Assembly (NCBI RefSeq): GCF_042453785.1
Contig: NC_091677.1
Span: 33,215,001 to 33,279,000, forward strand
From: Malus domestica
Taxonomy: Eukaryota; Streptophyta; Magnoliopsida; Rosales; Rosaceae
DNA length: 64,000 nucleotides
Reading direction: 5' to 3'
Of this stretch, positions 31,624 to 41,955 are shown in pieces. How positions within the stretch are numbered: position 1 is the stretch's first letter; each line of letters starts with the position of its first letter. The position numbers and the translations under genes are program-made. The notes below the pieces were generated by a model. The model was not told the DNA's origin. It saw nothing but the letters and a program-made list of their open reading frames with translations, and ran no database searches.

Positions 31624-33612
31624 GTGCCCAAGGAAACCCTTTCTGTACATGACAAGGTCATAAAGACCAGCCCAGACGAAGCCAACTTGGATATTCATGG
31701 TGGCAATAGTCAACCCGACGATCCTCGAGATGACTCTTTCACCCAGCAAGCACAACCCGTTAAAGAGTTGGAGAAGGTTTCTATCTCAAAAGATTATCCG
31801 GATCGCATGGTGAAGATTTGCACCATTTTGTCACCACACATTCGGTTGGCATTGATCTCTTTTTTTTGCAAGAAAACACTGAGGTCTTCGCCTGGTCATA
31901 TGAGGACATGCCAGGCATTTCTCCTGATATCATCTGTCATCGTTTAAGTATTGACCCCAAGACCAAGCCAGTGAGATAGAAGCGAAGATCTTATGACGTT
32001 GAACAGTACGAGGCAATGAAGGCAGAAGTTGAAAAACTCATAGGCATAGGCTTCGTCCGCGAAGTCAATTATCCAACGTGGGTAGCAAATATTGTCCTTG
32101 TTAAGAAGAATCCGACCAAGGAAAGTCTCCTGCTCCAAAAGGTCTTGTGGAGAATGTGTGTCGAATACACCGACCTAAACAAATGATGCTCAAATGATAG
32201 CTTTCCTTTTCCTCTCATAGATAGATTTATAGACTTTACGACGGGGTGTGAACTCCTAAGCTTCATGGATGCTTACTCAGGATACAACCAAATCCTCATG
32301 AACCCTCCGGACCAAGAACACAGCCTTCATTACTGAAATGGGACTATATTGCTATAAAGTCATGCCCTTCGTCCTAAAGAATGCAGGAGCAACTTATCAG
32401 AGATTGGTCAATTCAATGTTCGCCGAACAGATTGGAAAGAGCATGGAAGTTTACGTTGATGATATGTTAGTCAAGAGCAAACATGCTAACCAACACATCA
32501 CCAACCTATCTAAAACTTTCACCATTCTGAAGAGGTATCGAATGAGGTTAAACCTCAACAAATGTGCCTTCGGCGTAGGCTCTGGTAAATTGTTAGGCTT
32601 CATGATAAGCCAACGAGGCATTGAGGCTAATCCTGAGAAGATCAAAGCAATCATCGACATGAAGGAACCGGTAACTTCAAAAGACATTCAAAGCCTTACT
32701 GACAAGGTGGTAGCCTTAACTAGGTTCATCTCTAAGGCCACAAACAGATGTGCTCCTTTCTTCAAAGCACTTAAGAGAAGTAAGAAGTACATTACATGGA
32801 CTGATGAATGTGCTGAGGCATTCAAGAACCTCAAGGACTATATGAGTACGGCCCTTCTTCTCTCCAAACCTGAGGTTGGTGACACTCTCATTATCTATCT
32901 GTCGGTATCAGCTTCAGTAGTAAGTTCTGTTCTCATTCGAAAGGATAGTAATGTGAAACGGCCTGTCTATTACGTTAGCAATGCCTTACAAGATGCGGAG
33001 ACACGATACTCCAACATTGAGAAATTGGCTCTAGCAGTGGTCATGTTTGCTCGAAAACTTCGCTCTTACTTTCAAGCAAACTCCATCATCATGCTTACCA
33101 ATCATCATCTTCGACAGATACTCCAAAGTCCTGACACTTCTGGGCGAATGATCAAATGGGCGATAGCATTAGGTGAGTTTGACATCTCCTACCAACCAAA
33201 GCCAGCTGAGAAGGGCCAAGTAGTGGCAGACTTCATTGCCGACTTCACATATCTTGTTGACATTGTTTCTACGCCTACAGAAGTGGTTTCATTACCCTCG
33301 GAAGCTCAGAAAATAGAACCAACAGCCCCAGCATGGAGTCTATATGTTGATGGCTTGTCCAACCAACAGGGTTGTGGAGCAGGACTAGTCCTTACGACCC
33401 CTAACAAAGTGGCGATAGAGTATGCTCTTCGTTTCAAATTCAATGCGTCGAACAATGAAGCAGAATATGAAGCCCTCATAGTAGGCTTACGTTTAGCCAA
33501 ACACCTTGGGGTTAAACGAATTGATATCTTCAGTGACTCCCAATTGGTGGTTAACCAGGTCACCAACAACTTTGACGCTAAGGATAGCTCCATGGCAACA
33601 TATTTGGCATAA
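31624..33612 (+). pseudogene. Tat reverse transcriptase and RNase H, broken
   Basis: The RT N-terminal half (31624-32340) has frame changes and stops. The second half (32338-33612) is open: palm motif YVDDMLVKSKHANQH near 32452 and the thumb. The first RNase H (around 32890-33230) is degraded, with SVSAS where the first catalytic Asp region is expected and TNHHL instead of the usual TDH, which predicts an inactive domain. A second, archaeal-type RNase H begins at WSLYVDGLSNQQGCGAG (33335), as in Tat/Ogre-like elements. Confidence 0.88.
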
Positions 33613-34887
33613 ACACAATTGTTGCTCAAGCACTTCCACTACCAAATCACCTAAATTGCTCGAGCGGCAAACAGTTATGCAGATGCTTTGGCTCACCTCG
33701 CCTCAGCGATGGAAGACAAGATTGGGAGAAAAATTCAGGTCGAATTGTTGGTAGCACCAAGCACCATGGCTGCGGAAGTGTGCAACTTACAACAAGGGGA
33801 TAGTTGGATTACCCCGACTTATAGATTCCTTACTCATAGCACCCTTCTAAATGACAAAGTCCAAGCTAAGCAGATTCGATACAAGGTTACCCATTACTTG
33901 ATCATTAATAACTAACTCTACAAGCATGGTTTTAACCTACCATACCTAAGATACCTTACGCCTACAAAGGCAGAAACTGTCCTTCGGGAAATACATGAAG
34001 GAGTCTACGGAGATCATGCTGGATCTCGATCCCTAGCATACAAGGCTTTTCGCCAAGGATATTACTGGCCAACACTCCACCAAGATGCCATCAGAATATC
34101 CCGTTCATGTGATAAGTGTCAACGCTACGTAACTATTCCCCACTCCCCTCCCGAGCCCCTCACTCTTATGATCAGCCCTTGGCCCTTCGCCCAATGAGGA
34201 CTTGATTTGATCGGCCCAATGCCTACAGGGAAGGGTAAGGTTTGCTATGCAATCGTTGCAGTTGACTACTTCACAAAGTGGGCCGAAGTAGAACCCTTGG
34301 CAACCATTACTGAGACAAAAATCGAAGACTTCGTATGGAAGAACATCCTTTGCAGATTCGGCATTCGCAATGCGATAGTCACTGACAATGGGCGACATTT
34401 CGACAACAATAAGTTCATGATGTTCTACTATAAGTTCAACATCAACTTATGTTTTACCTTCCTAGCTCATCCCCAATCTAATGGACAAGTTGAAGCCATC
34501 GACAAAATAATCAAGTGAACATTGAAAACCCGCTTGGACAAGGCTAAAGGTTGTTGGCCAGAATTTGTACCCCAAGTTCTTTGGTCATACCGCACTTCGT
34601 ATCGGACATCAACAGGAGAAACCCCATTCTCACTTGCTTTTGGTACAGAGGCAGTTGTCCCAGTTGAGCTTGAGCAAGCAACGTTCCGGGTCCAGAACTA
34701 CGTGCAAAGCGAAAATGACAAACAACTTACCCTCAACTTAGATCTAGTCGAGGAACATAGAAACCAGGCTTACTTGAGGAATGTCGCCTACAAGCAGCGC
34801 ATTTCCAACTACTATGACTCAAGGGTCAAACCTCGTTCTTTTAAAGTGGGGGACTGGGTATTGAAGAAAATATTACTCTGCGATTGA
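33613..34887 (+). pseudogene. Tat second RNase H end and integrase, broken
   Basis: After a stop at 33610-33612 the RNase H tail continues (ANSYADALAHLAS). The integrase zinc finger is near 34000-34130 (HEGVYGDHAGSRS, CDKCQR). The core has AVDYFTKWAE, VTDNGRHF and GQVEAIDK with a stop at 34516-34518. The C-terminal domain runs to 34887. It has several stops. Confidence 0.88.
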
Positions 34888-34889
34888 GT

Positions 34890-35400
34890 CCCGAGTGAAG
34901 GAACACTTAGTCCAAACTAGGATGAACCGTTTGAAGTTGTTGGCATCAGTCGCCCTGGCTCCTATAAGCTTAGAAGCTCCAATGGCAAGACCTTTGGCCA
35001 TCCATGGAACGCTGATCACTTGAAATACTATTACAAGTAAACTCACATTGTACAAGTGTTAAGCTTCAGCCGTTCGGCATCCTATGTAATGAAGACTATT
35101 TGGCATGAATTCAGTAAAAATGTGATTTAGACAACTCGGTCTTAATCCTCTTACATTCCTAACAATGAAAACACTCAGGTTCAAAGCTTCAACATGAATG
35201 CTTCCAACATGAAACAAAGTTTAAGTATATGTCAACAAGACTATACAAATAAACGAACAGCTTCACAGTATATTCGTTCAATCATACATTCCAACACATT
35301 CATACATAAGCCAACTTTGCTTTGAAAGGGTTCAACATACTTTGTGTCATTCGACACTTGCTACAATGTGCCTAGACACCTTGCCCTTATTCTCACAAAC
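34890..35400 (+). other. Tat post-integrase spacer
   Basis: It continues the integrase C-terminus in another frame to about 35040 (PWNADHLKYYYK). Noncoding AT-rich sequence follows up to the array. Confidence 0.6.
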
Positions 35401-36200
35401 CAGGTGATGAAATGTGAAGAAGGAACTCATCTTCATGCCACCAACCAGGTGATGAAATGTATGACCCGTACCCTTCTTCAGGCCACCAACCAAGTGATGA
35501 AATGTACAACCTGTACTCTCCTTCATGCCACCAACCAGGTGATGAAATGTACAACCCATACTCTTATATCATTTGGCAACTTGCCACTCATGCCACCAAC
35601 TAGGTGAAGAATGAACTCATCTTCATGCCACCAACCAGGTGATGAAATGTACAACCTGTACTCTCCTTCATGCCACTAACCAGGCAATGAAATGTACAAT
35701 CCGTACTCTAATATCATTTGGTAACTTTCCATTCATGCTACCAACGAGGTGAAGAAGGAACTCATCTTCATGCCACCAACCAGGTGATGAAATGTACGAC
35801 CCATACCCTTCTTCATGCCACCAACCAGATGATGAAATGTACAACCCGTACTCTCCTTCATGCCACCAACCAAGTGATAAAATATACAACCCATACTCTA
35901 ATATCATTTGGCAACTTGCCACTCATGCCACCAACCAAGTGAAAAAGGAACTTATCTTCATGCCACCAACCAGGTGATGAAATGTACAACCCGTACTCTC
36001 ATTCATGTCACCAACCAGGTGATGAAATGTACAACCTATACTCTAATATCATTTGGTAACTTGCCATTCATGCCACCAACCAGGTGAAGAAGGAACTCAT
36101 CCTCGTGCCACCAACCAGGTGATGAAATTTGATGAAAGGTGATAAAGGAACTTACATTCGTACCACCAACCAAGTGATGAAATAAACTCACCATTCATTC
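35395..36200. repeat. Higher-order tandem array in the Tat element
   Basis: The basic unit, about 45-50 bp, is built on CATGCCACCAACCAGGTGATG plus AAATGTACAACC(C/T)(G/A)TACTC. Larger blocks are marked by AATATCATTTGG(C/T)AACTT and GAAGAAGGAACTCATC. Block starts near 35421, 35611, 35757, 35947 and 36091 alternate about 190 and 145 bp apart. Confidence 0.9.
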
Positions 36201-36470
36201 CACCTACCAGAAGACGAATGGTACAACTTGTACATGTGAACTCCTAGCATTCACAAATAATCAAAAACCCTAAAGCTTGACAACTCAACTAGGGGAGCAC
36301 TTATGCCCAACAAGAGTTATAGTCACCAATAAAGTCTTATTGCAAGCCAACAACTTCAGTGCATGGCATACGAAGATCAAGCTATTCAGCCCTCTTGCAT
36401 CTGCTTCAGACATTTCCCCTCTGTAACAATGCAAACACTACAACTCATAGAAAGCTTCACACACTCTTGA

Positions 36471-37052
36471 TCAAGACAGTGTGAAGCAAAACCAATTTAT
36501 GGTGCCAACAAGAGCTTCATTACGCGGTATAGCCCCAGAAGACGAAGGCAATAAATGTCTTTGGAACATACCCACAAACCTCTGATGATCAAGTAAAATC
36601 TGACCATCAGATTCCTGCAGTTGGTCGAGCTTTCTCTTCATGTTTGTAGCATAGTCATGTGCGAGCCTGTGCAACTGTTTATTCTCATGATTGAGCCCTC
36701 TGATCTCCTGTTTGAGACTTATCACTTCAGCCGCCAATGATTCAACTTGGTAGGTTCGAGCAAATAGGCGTTGGGCCATATTAGATACAAAACTTGCACA
36801 CTGAACATTGAGAGCCAGAGAATCCGTAACAGCCAACTCATTAGACTGTTTGGAAAATAGTCTGTTATCTTTGGGAGTGAGAAGGTTTCTGGCCACTACC
36901 GCAGCGGTCATATCATTCTTCATCACATAGTCCCCAACGGTAAGAGAACCAGTAGGGGATAAGAAAGATGAGCGCCATATGTTGTCTTAAGAAGGCATGG
37001 CTGCCTCTTCACCAAAGTTCAAGTCAAAACGACGGTCGGATGGGCCAGACAT
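36471..37052 (-). pseudogene. Antisense coiled-coil ORF of the Tat element, one internal stop
   Basis: Minus-strand frame from the ATG complement of 37050-37052 (MSGPSDRRFDLNF) to 36471, interrupted by one stop near 36988. The 151 codons after the stop are open: ARNLLTPKDNR, LALNVQCASFVSNMAQRL, the coiled coil QVESLAAEVISLKQEIRGL, KRKLDQLQESD. It corresponds to the intact ORF at 16983-17531, about 65% identical by eye with most heptad and VQC/FVSNM positions kept. It lies antisense between integrase and the 3' LTR. Confidence 0.75.
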
Positions 37053-37429
37053 TCTCAGAAATGATGAAGGAGAAATAAGGTGCAATAAATCTCTGAAGTA
37101 AGGGGAAAATTCCTACAAATAATAACTCTCTGAATGTACTTATTGCACACAATTGGTGCCCTTATAAAAGAAAGGGTAATAGGGTCGTTGGTTCAAAAAT
37201 CGAAAAGGCACCACTCTTCGAATTCCGAAGAAGCACCACTTTCCACACGCAACATCAGCTCCTCGGGTACCACAGATAACTTTCCCAAAGATCTCTGACA
37301 AAGTTTAGACACATAAATTTTGAAGGTCCAGCTACCCTACTATTACTCACAAGGGTAAAGAAACAGCACCACTGCTTGATAACTAGAAAGTCCCAATGTG
37401 TGTCAACCTCAGTGCTCCGTGGTAAGGCA

Positions 37430-37870
37430 GACTGGCAAAAATGCCCAACCTTTACTCACATTCGAGAAAACACTCCCAACAAGATTGCTTGCTCAAAAAT
37501 CGAAGAGGCACCGCTTTTCGAATCTTGAGAGCCAGACTCCCAACAGGATTACAAGCTCAAAAATCGAAGAGGCACTGCCCTCCGAATCTCAAGAGCCAGA
37601 CTCCCAACATGATTACTTTCTCAAAAATCAAAGAGACAATGTTCTTCAAATCTCAAGAGTCAGACTCCTAACATGATTGCTTTCTCAAAAATCGAAGAGG
37701 CACCGCTCTCCAAATCTCAAAAGTCAGACTCCCAACAGGATTGCTTTTTCAAAAATCGAAGAGGCACCGTTCTCTGAATCTCGAGAGCCAGATCCCCAAC
37801 ATGATTGCTTGTTCGAAAACCGAAGAGGCACCGCTCTCCGAACTTCGAAAGTCAGATTTCCTTGGATAAA
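37430..37870. repeat. 64-bp tandem array in the Tat element (about 6-7 units)
   Basis: CTCAAAAATCGAAGAGGCAC recurs from 37491 at 64-bp intervals (37491, 37555, 37619 and onward). Units include TCTCAAGAGCCAGACTCCCA. A single-unit equivalent is present in the copia-embedded fragment near 17680. Confidence 0.9.
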
Positions 37871-39144
37871 GCTTGTCTGCAATCTTCACACGCAACATCA
37901 GCTTTCCAGATACCACAGACCACTTTTTCAAAGTGCTATGACAAAGTTAAAACACGTGAAGCTTGCAGCTCCCACTACATTGCTATGACCAAGAAGGGTA
38001 AAGGAATAACACTACTACTTGTTGTTAGGGAGACTCCTATATATGTCGACCTCCATCCTCCACAACCAGGCAGACCTACAAATAAAAAAAAATTCTCAAC
38101 TTTTCTTCACATTCGAGAGGGCACTCTCAGCAGAGTCTCTCGAAATACTCAGTTTCTTTTCTTCCCGATAATACCTCTGCAAACAAGCCACACCAGAGCA
38201 AAAGTATCTCATATCATCAGGGTTAAAAGCAAGAGTATCACATATCATGTTTTTTCCCTGTCTTTTCCTTTGGCCTTGTTCTTACTTGCAAGACAATGAG
38301 AAATAGAGCAATCAATCAACACTTGGAATCAAGCTTCCAGTCAGGAACTGATTGCCTGGAACCTTTTGCCTGATTACTTACCTGGCATTGCTCTCGAGTA
38401 CTCATCTTCAACATCTTATGCTTCTAGAGAAGATACCACATATGTTTGAGGAACAGATAGGGCAAGTGAGAAGGATACAAGAAAGCATGTGGAGACAAAC
38501 ATAACAGAACACGTGCTGATACATCCACTATTTTGTCAACAGCAAAAGTATCACATATCATCAGGGTCGAACGTACTCTAGATTTGATGGACTTGTTTTG
38601 ACCCTCAAATTCTTGAGTCGGCCTTATACTCTGGAGGAATCCAGAAAACCCTCCAGCCCAGTTCAATAATAAGCCTGTGGAAAGTTACTTCTTCAAAAGC
38701 AAAAGTATGTCATATCATCTCTTCTCCATTTGATTCTCCTTATCCTTGTTGCTTTCTTGGAAGTCGAACCTCCGATCTAGGTTGCTTTCTTGGTAGTTTG
38801 ATTACTTACCTTGTCTGTTACCTCCTTCGGAAAATCTCCTAGCTCGGCGACTTGGGAAACTCATACTATAGGGTTTGTATCATACTTGACCAAGCCCGAA
38901 ACTACAAGTAAGCTTCAAGTGAAATTGATACATTACCTTGTGCATCTTCATATGTTAAAGATACCACCCCTGGATGGAGGAAAAGTACTTCCAGAGAAGA
39001 TACCACATCTACATATGAGACAGATAAGGCAAGTGAAAATGATACCACACTTCGGTACTTTGAAGTTTCGTGATTACTCAATGGCTTGGATCTTGCAAGT
39101 CCCTAACCGAGGAGCTTCCCTCACTCGGGAACTTAGAGGAGCAC
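37871..39144 (+). other. Tat 3' internal region
   Basis: No gene. Short direct repeats of AGAGCAA(A)AGTATCTCATATCAT lie near 38195 and 38228. A GGAACTTAGAGGAGC stretch before the 3' LTR is the likely PPT. Confidence 0.6.
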
Positions 39145-39659
39145 TGTTTGTACCATACTTGACCAATCCCGAAACTACTGAGCACCGGTCAAGGTTACAC
39201 CATTAAGGACCCAGAAGAGTTTCCCTCCAACCAGAAGGCTAATCACAGCGCGACACGTGTCGACATCAGAAGCCAATCATAGCGTGACACGTGTCAACAT
39301 CAGAAGCCAATCACAACACGACACGTGTCAATGTCAGAATGAAACTAGAAACTCTCTTCTATAAATAGAGATCATTCTCTCACAATATTTCCTAATGTCA
39401 TTTGTACTAAATCATTCACTAGTACTCACTAAAGGAAAGCTTGAACCTATGTACTTGTGTAAACCCTTCACAATTAATGAGAACTCCTCTACTCCGTGGA
39501 CGTAGCCAATCTGGGTGAACCACGTACATCTTGTGTTTGCTTCCATATCCCTATCCATTTACATATTTATCCACACTAGTGACCGGAGCAATCTAGCAAA
39601 TGTCACAAACTTGACACTTTCTATTGTACCAAAGTTCTTACCGATTTTGTGCATCAACA
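39145..39659 (+). repeat. Tat element 3' LTR
   Basis: Same length as the 5' LTR and the same promoter-like modules (three CACGTG). It ends CATCAACA, followed by the TSD TATAT. Confidence 0.94.
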
Positions 39660-39664
39660 TATAT

Positions 39665-41533
39665 AATCTTGAATAAATGATTTATTCAGTTGTTTGATAA
39701 ATGACATGCTGCATAAATCAATAATATATTAAGCATATAATATATATATAGATATATATATATACACCAACGGTAATTTTTTAAAGTGGTAGGTAAGTGG
39801 CAACTCTAAACCCTATATATATATATAGACACACACATGGCAGTCAATTTTTTTTTAAGTGGCAGATAACATAATGGGATATTAAAGGAGAGCATCTTAT
39901 CTTTCTTTTGAATTTGGTGGTCTATAGCTTTTGATAAACCTTTTTGCACGTTCTAGCCTTGAGAAGGTTGGGAAGGTTGCTTTTAGTAGCTAGTAGACGT
40001 CGAAGAATGGACTCACTATAGGACCGGACCACTTCTTTCCACTTTCCTCATCGGCTTTTCTCCATCTCCAGACATCATTTTCCTTTTTCTATTCTTTTCC
40101 TCCTTTTTTTTTTTTTTTTTTGCTGTATTGCAGGTTTACAACATGTTGCTTTGCCAGCTCATCAATTATGGGGTGGAACAATTGGAAATGATTTCTTTCC
40201 TTGCTTTTAGTGAAGGCTTTTTCAGCAAAGTAGGAACATGCACTCCCCCTCATCTGCACGCTAGCAATGGCATGTGAACGCCTTCCAAGTTCAAGACCCT
40301 ATTGCAGGGTATGAAGTCCTTTAAAGCATCGGTGCCTTCCTCAACTGCCAGATCAGCTATACTGATCTCCTGCGCCTTCGTTTTTCCTTCTCCACTAATG
40401 CAGCGTCAGCACTCTCTATAGTAATTGCAGGAACCAGAAGGACGTAACGACTTTCTATTTATGTAACTGTTTCGCGGCTTTCAACAGACGGCAATAGCAC
40501 CACTGCATTTTTAGACTCCTCATCTACCTTTGACTCTGTTTCTGGAAAAGACGGCATCTTCTCTGTTTCTAAACACACACCGCTATTATCTTCACCATTG
40601 GCGACGACGCTCCAGCAATACACTTTGTTGACGGCGAACTCCTCATATACATCCGGTGATCGGGGGATTCTTCGTCGTGTTGGCAGGCCAGAGCATAAAT
40701 GGCTGCGAGGAACGCCATGATGAGCGAGAAAACGTAAAACTGGTTGTCAAAGACGGCGTGAACTTGGCAGGAAATGTTGGAGAGTTGGAAGGCGGATGGA
40801 AGAGAACAGAAGAAGGTGAAGATGAAAGGAGAGACGACGAAGCACGCCTTAGAACGGATTTGAACTTCTAATGGCGGTGATACTTACGCATGGCAATGGC
40901 TTTCTCGATCGCCACATAATCGAACGCCGCCTTGTATCCATGTTTTGGAGAGAAAAAAATGAAATGATCTAGGCGATGGTCGCGATGGTTATGCATTTTA
41001 TGTGAACGCTTGATGGAGACCGGTGTGGCGATGGTCACGGTGCACATGGCGCTCACAGTACTTCTGACCCACCACCACATCTCTCGAGCACCGTCATTTC
41101 TTACCATCTGTCCTCCTGCACCTCGTCGGTTCCGGATCCATGGCAGCTCCCAATACCCTGAATATCAAAGCCTGCAGCTCCAGCTCCTGCCACTGTGACA
41201 AGCTAAAATAGCTTTCCATTTTGGGAAATCTGGAGGTGGCAGGTGAGGAATCAGAAAATGTTGACAGGATTTTGGTGTTGGGTTCAGATACAAACAGAAG
41301 GAGAAAGTAACGGTGTTTTCCTTCTGCTTATGTTTGTTCCTGTTTAAAATATGGAGATGAGAAAATAGAGAGCATATGAGGCTTCATTTCTGCATTTTTG
41401 AGAGATGGGTTTTGCAGTGACTCTGCATGTGTTTGGTTCTTGGGTTTCTGCAGATTCACGGTGGAGTGTGGTGAGGTTTCACAGTGGTGAGATGAAAAAA
41501 ATGAAAGAGAACCGACATAGTTTTTCGTGTCGT
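39665..41533 (-). other. 5' internal region of the minus-strand gypsy element, with a possible captured gene fragment
   Basis: No gag or pol. On the minus strand a readable segment at about 40640-41105 in two adjacent frames gives FFSPKHGYKAAFDYVAIEKA, then a stop. Next comes a hydrophobic stretch (CFVVSPFIFTFFCSLPSA, NQFYVFSLIMAFLAAIYALA) resembling membrane segments of a plant protein. A GTAAGT directly follows IAMR, like an exon end. This could be a captured, decayed host exon pair, but I cannot name the source and chance is possible. The left part has TA repeats and a T-run near 40107. Confidence 0.35.
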
Positions 41534-41551
41534 TTCCCACAGACGGCGCCA
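41534..41551 (-). promoter_or_regulatory. Primer-binding site of the minus-strand gypsy element
   Basis: The complement reads TGGCGCCGTCTGTGGGAA, two bases from the LTR. It is identical to the PBS at 28973-28990. Confidence 0.88.
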
Positions 41552-41553
41552 AA

Positions 41554-41925
41554 TGTTAATGCATAAAACCGGAAGGTTTTGGAACAACGTAAATCCAACC
41601 GTGAATCATGCAAACGCCCAAGAACACAAAGATGTATCGTGGTTCACCCCAATGTTTGGGCTACGTCCACATTGATGTTGATTGTATTTCTCTGTATGAA
41701 TGTATGGATTGCAAGTGTGAGGGGGAGTCCCCTAGAGAAAGAGAGAGTTTGAGAGAGTTTCTCTATTTGTGAGCCTTGTGGCTTTTGTATGTGAGGATGT
41801 GACCTCTGGATTGTGAGGGTGATTAGGCCCTTTTATAGACTAAGGGCTCCTCCCCTTTTACATAAATCATAGGCTCAATGTCTGGAAGCCCAACTAACGA
41901 GGCCCAATATAATATGGTACCAACA
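41554..41925 (-). repeat. 5' LTR of the minus-strand gypsy element
   Basis: Pairs with 24282-24654. Contains CCCTTTTATAGACTAAGGG and GGCCCAATATAATATGGTA as landmarks. Confidence 0.93.
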
Positions 41926-41955
41926 AATTGCATAAACGGTTATACCCATACCCAT

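Larger units (their letters stand above)
28456..39659 (+). mobile_element. Tat-lineage Ty3/gypsy retrotransposon (11.2 kb), decayed
   Basis: LTRs 28456-28970 and 39145-39659 are both 515 bp, TGTTTG...CATCAACA, and about 35 differences were counted by eye (near 7%). The TSD TATAT lies at 28451-28455 and 39660-39664, within a TA-rich target. Order: PBS, gag, protease, RT/RNase H, a second RNase H, integrase, tandem arrays, antisense ORF, 3' LTR. The second RNase H domain and the long 3' region with arrays and an antisense ORF are typical of the Tat lineage. Multiple stops and frameshifts make it non-autonomous now. Confidence 0.95.
24282..41925 (-). mobile_element. Non-autonomous Ty3/gypsy-type element (large retrotransposon derivative), minus strand
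   Basis: The TSD AATTG is exact (24277-24281 and 41926-41930). LTRs of 373 and 372 bp start TGTTG and end CAACA on the minus strand. On that strand the right LTR is followed by the PBS TGGCGCCGTCTGTGGGAA (complement at 41534-41551) and the left LTR is preceded by a PPT containing ACTTGGGGGAC (complement 24659-24669). Without its nested guests the interior is about 3.5 kb and contains no gag or pol, so it must rely on another element's proteins. The LTRs differ by about 20 sites (near 5%). Confidence 0.92.

Noticed and set aside
35344..35977. Repeat-containing ORFs (HATNQVMKC-type peptides)
   Set aside because: They are produced by the tandem array whose units are not all multiples of three. 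No start context or conservation supports a protein.
35395..36200. Possible CRISPR array because of regularly repeated units
   Set aside because: This is plant nuclear DNA, the units are contiguous and diverged without unique spacers, and it lies inside a retrotransposon.
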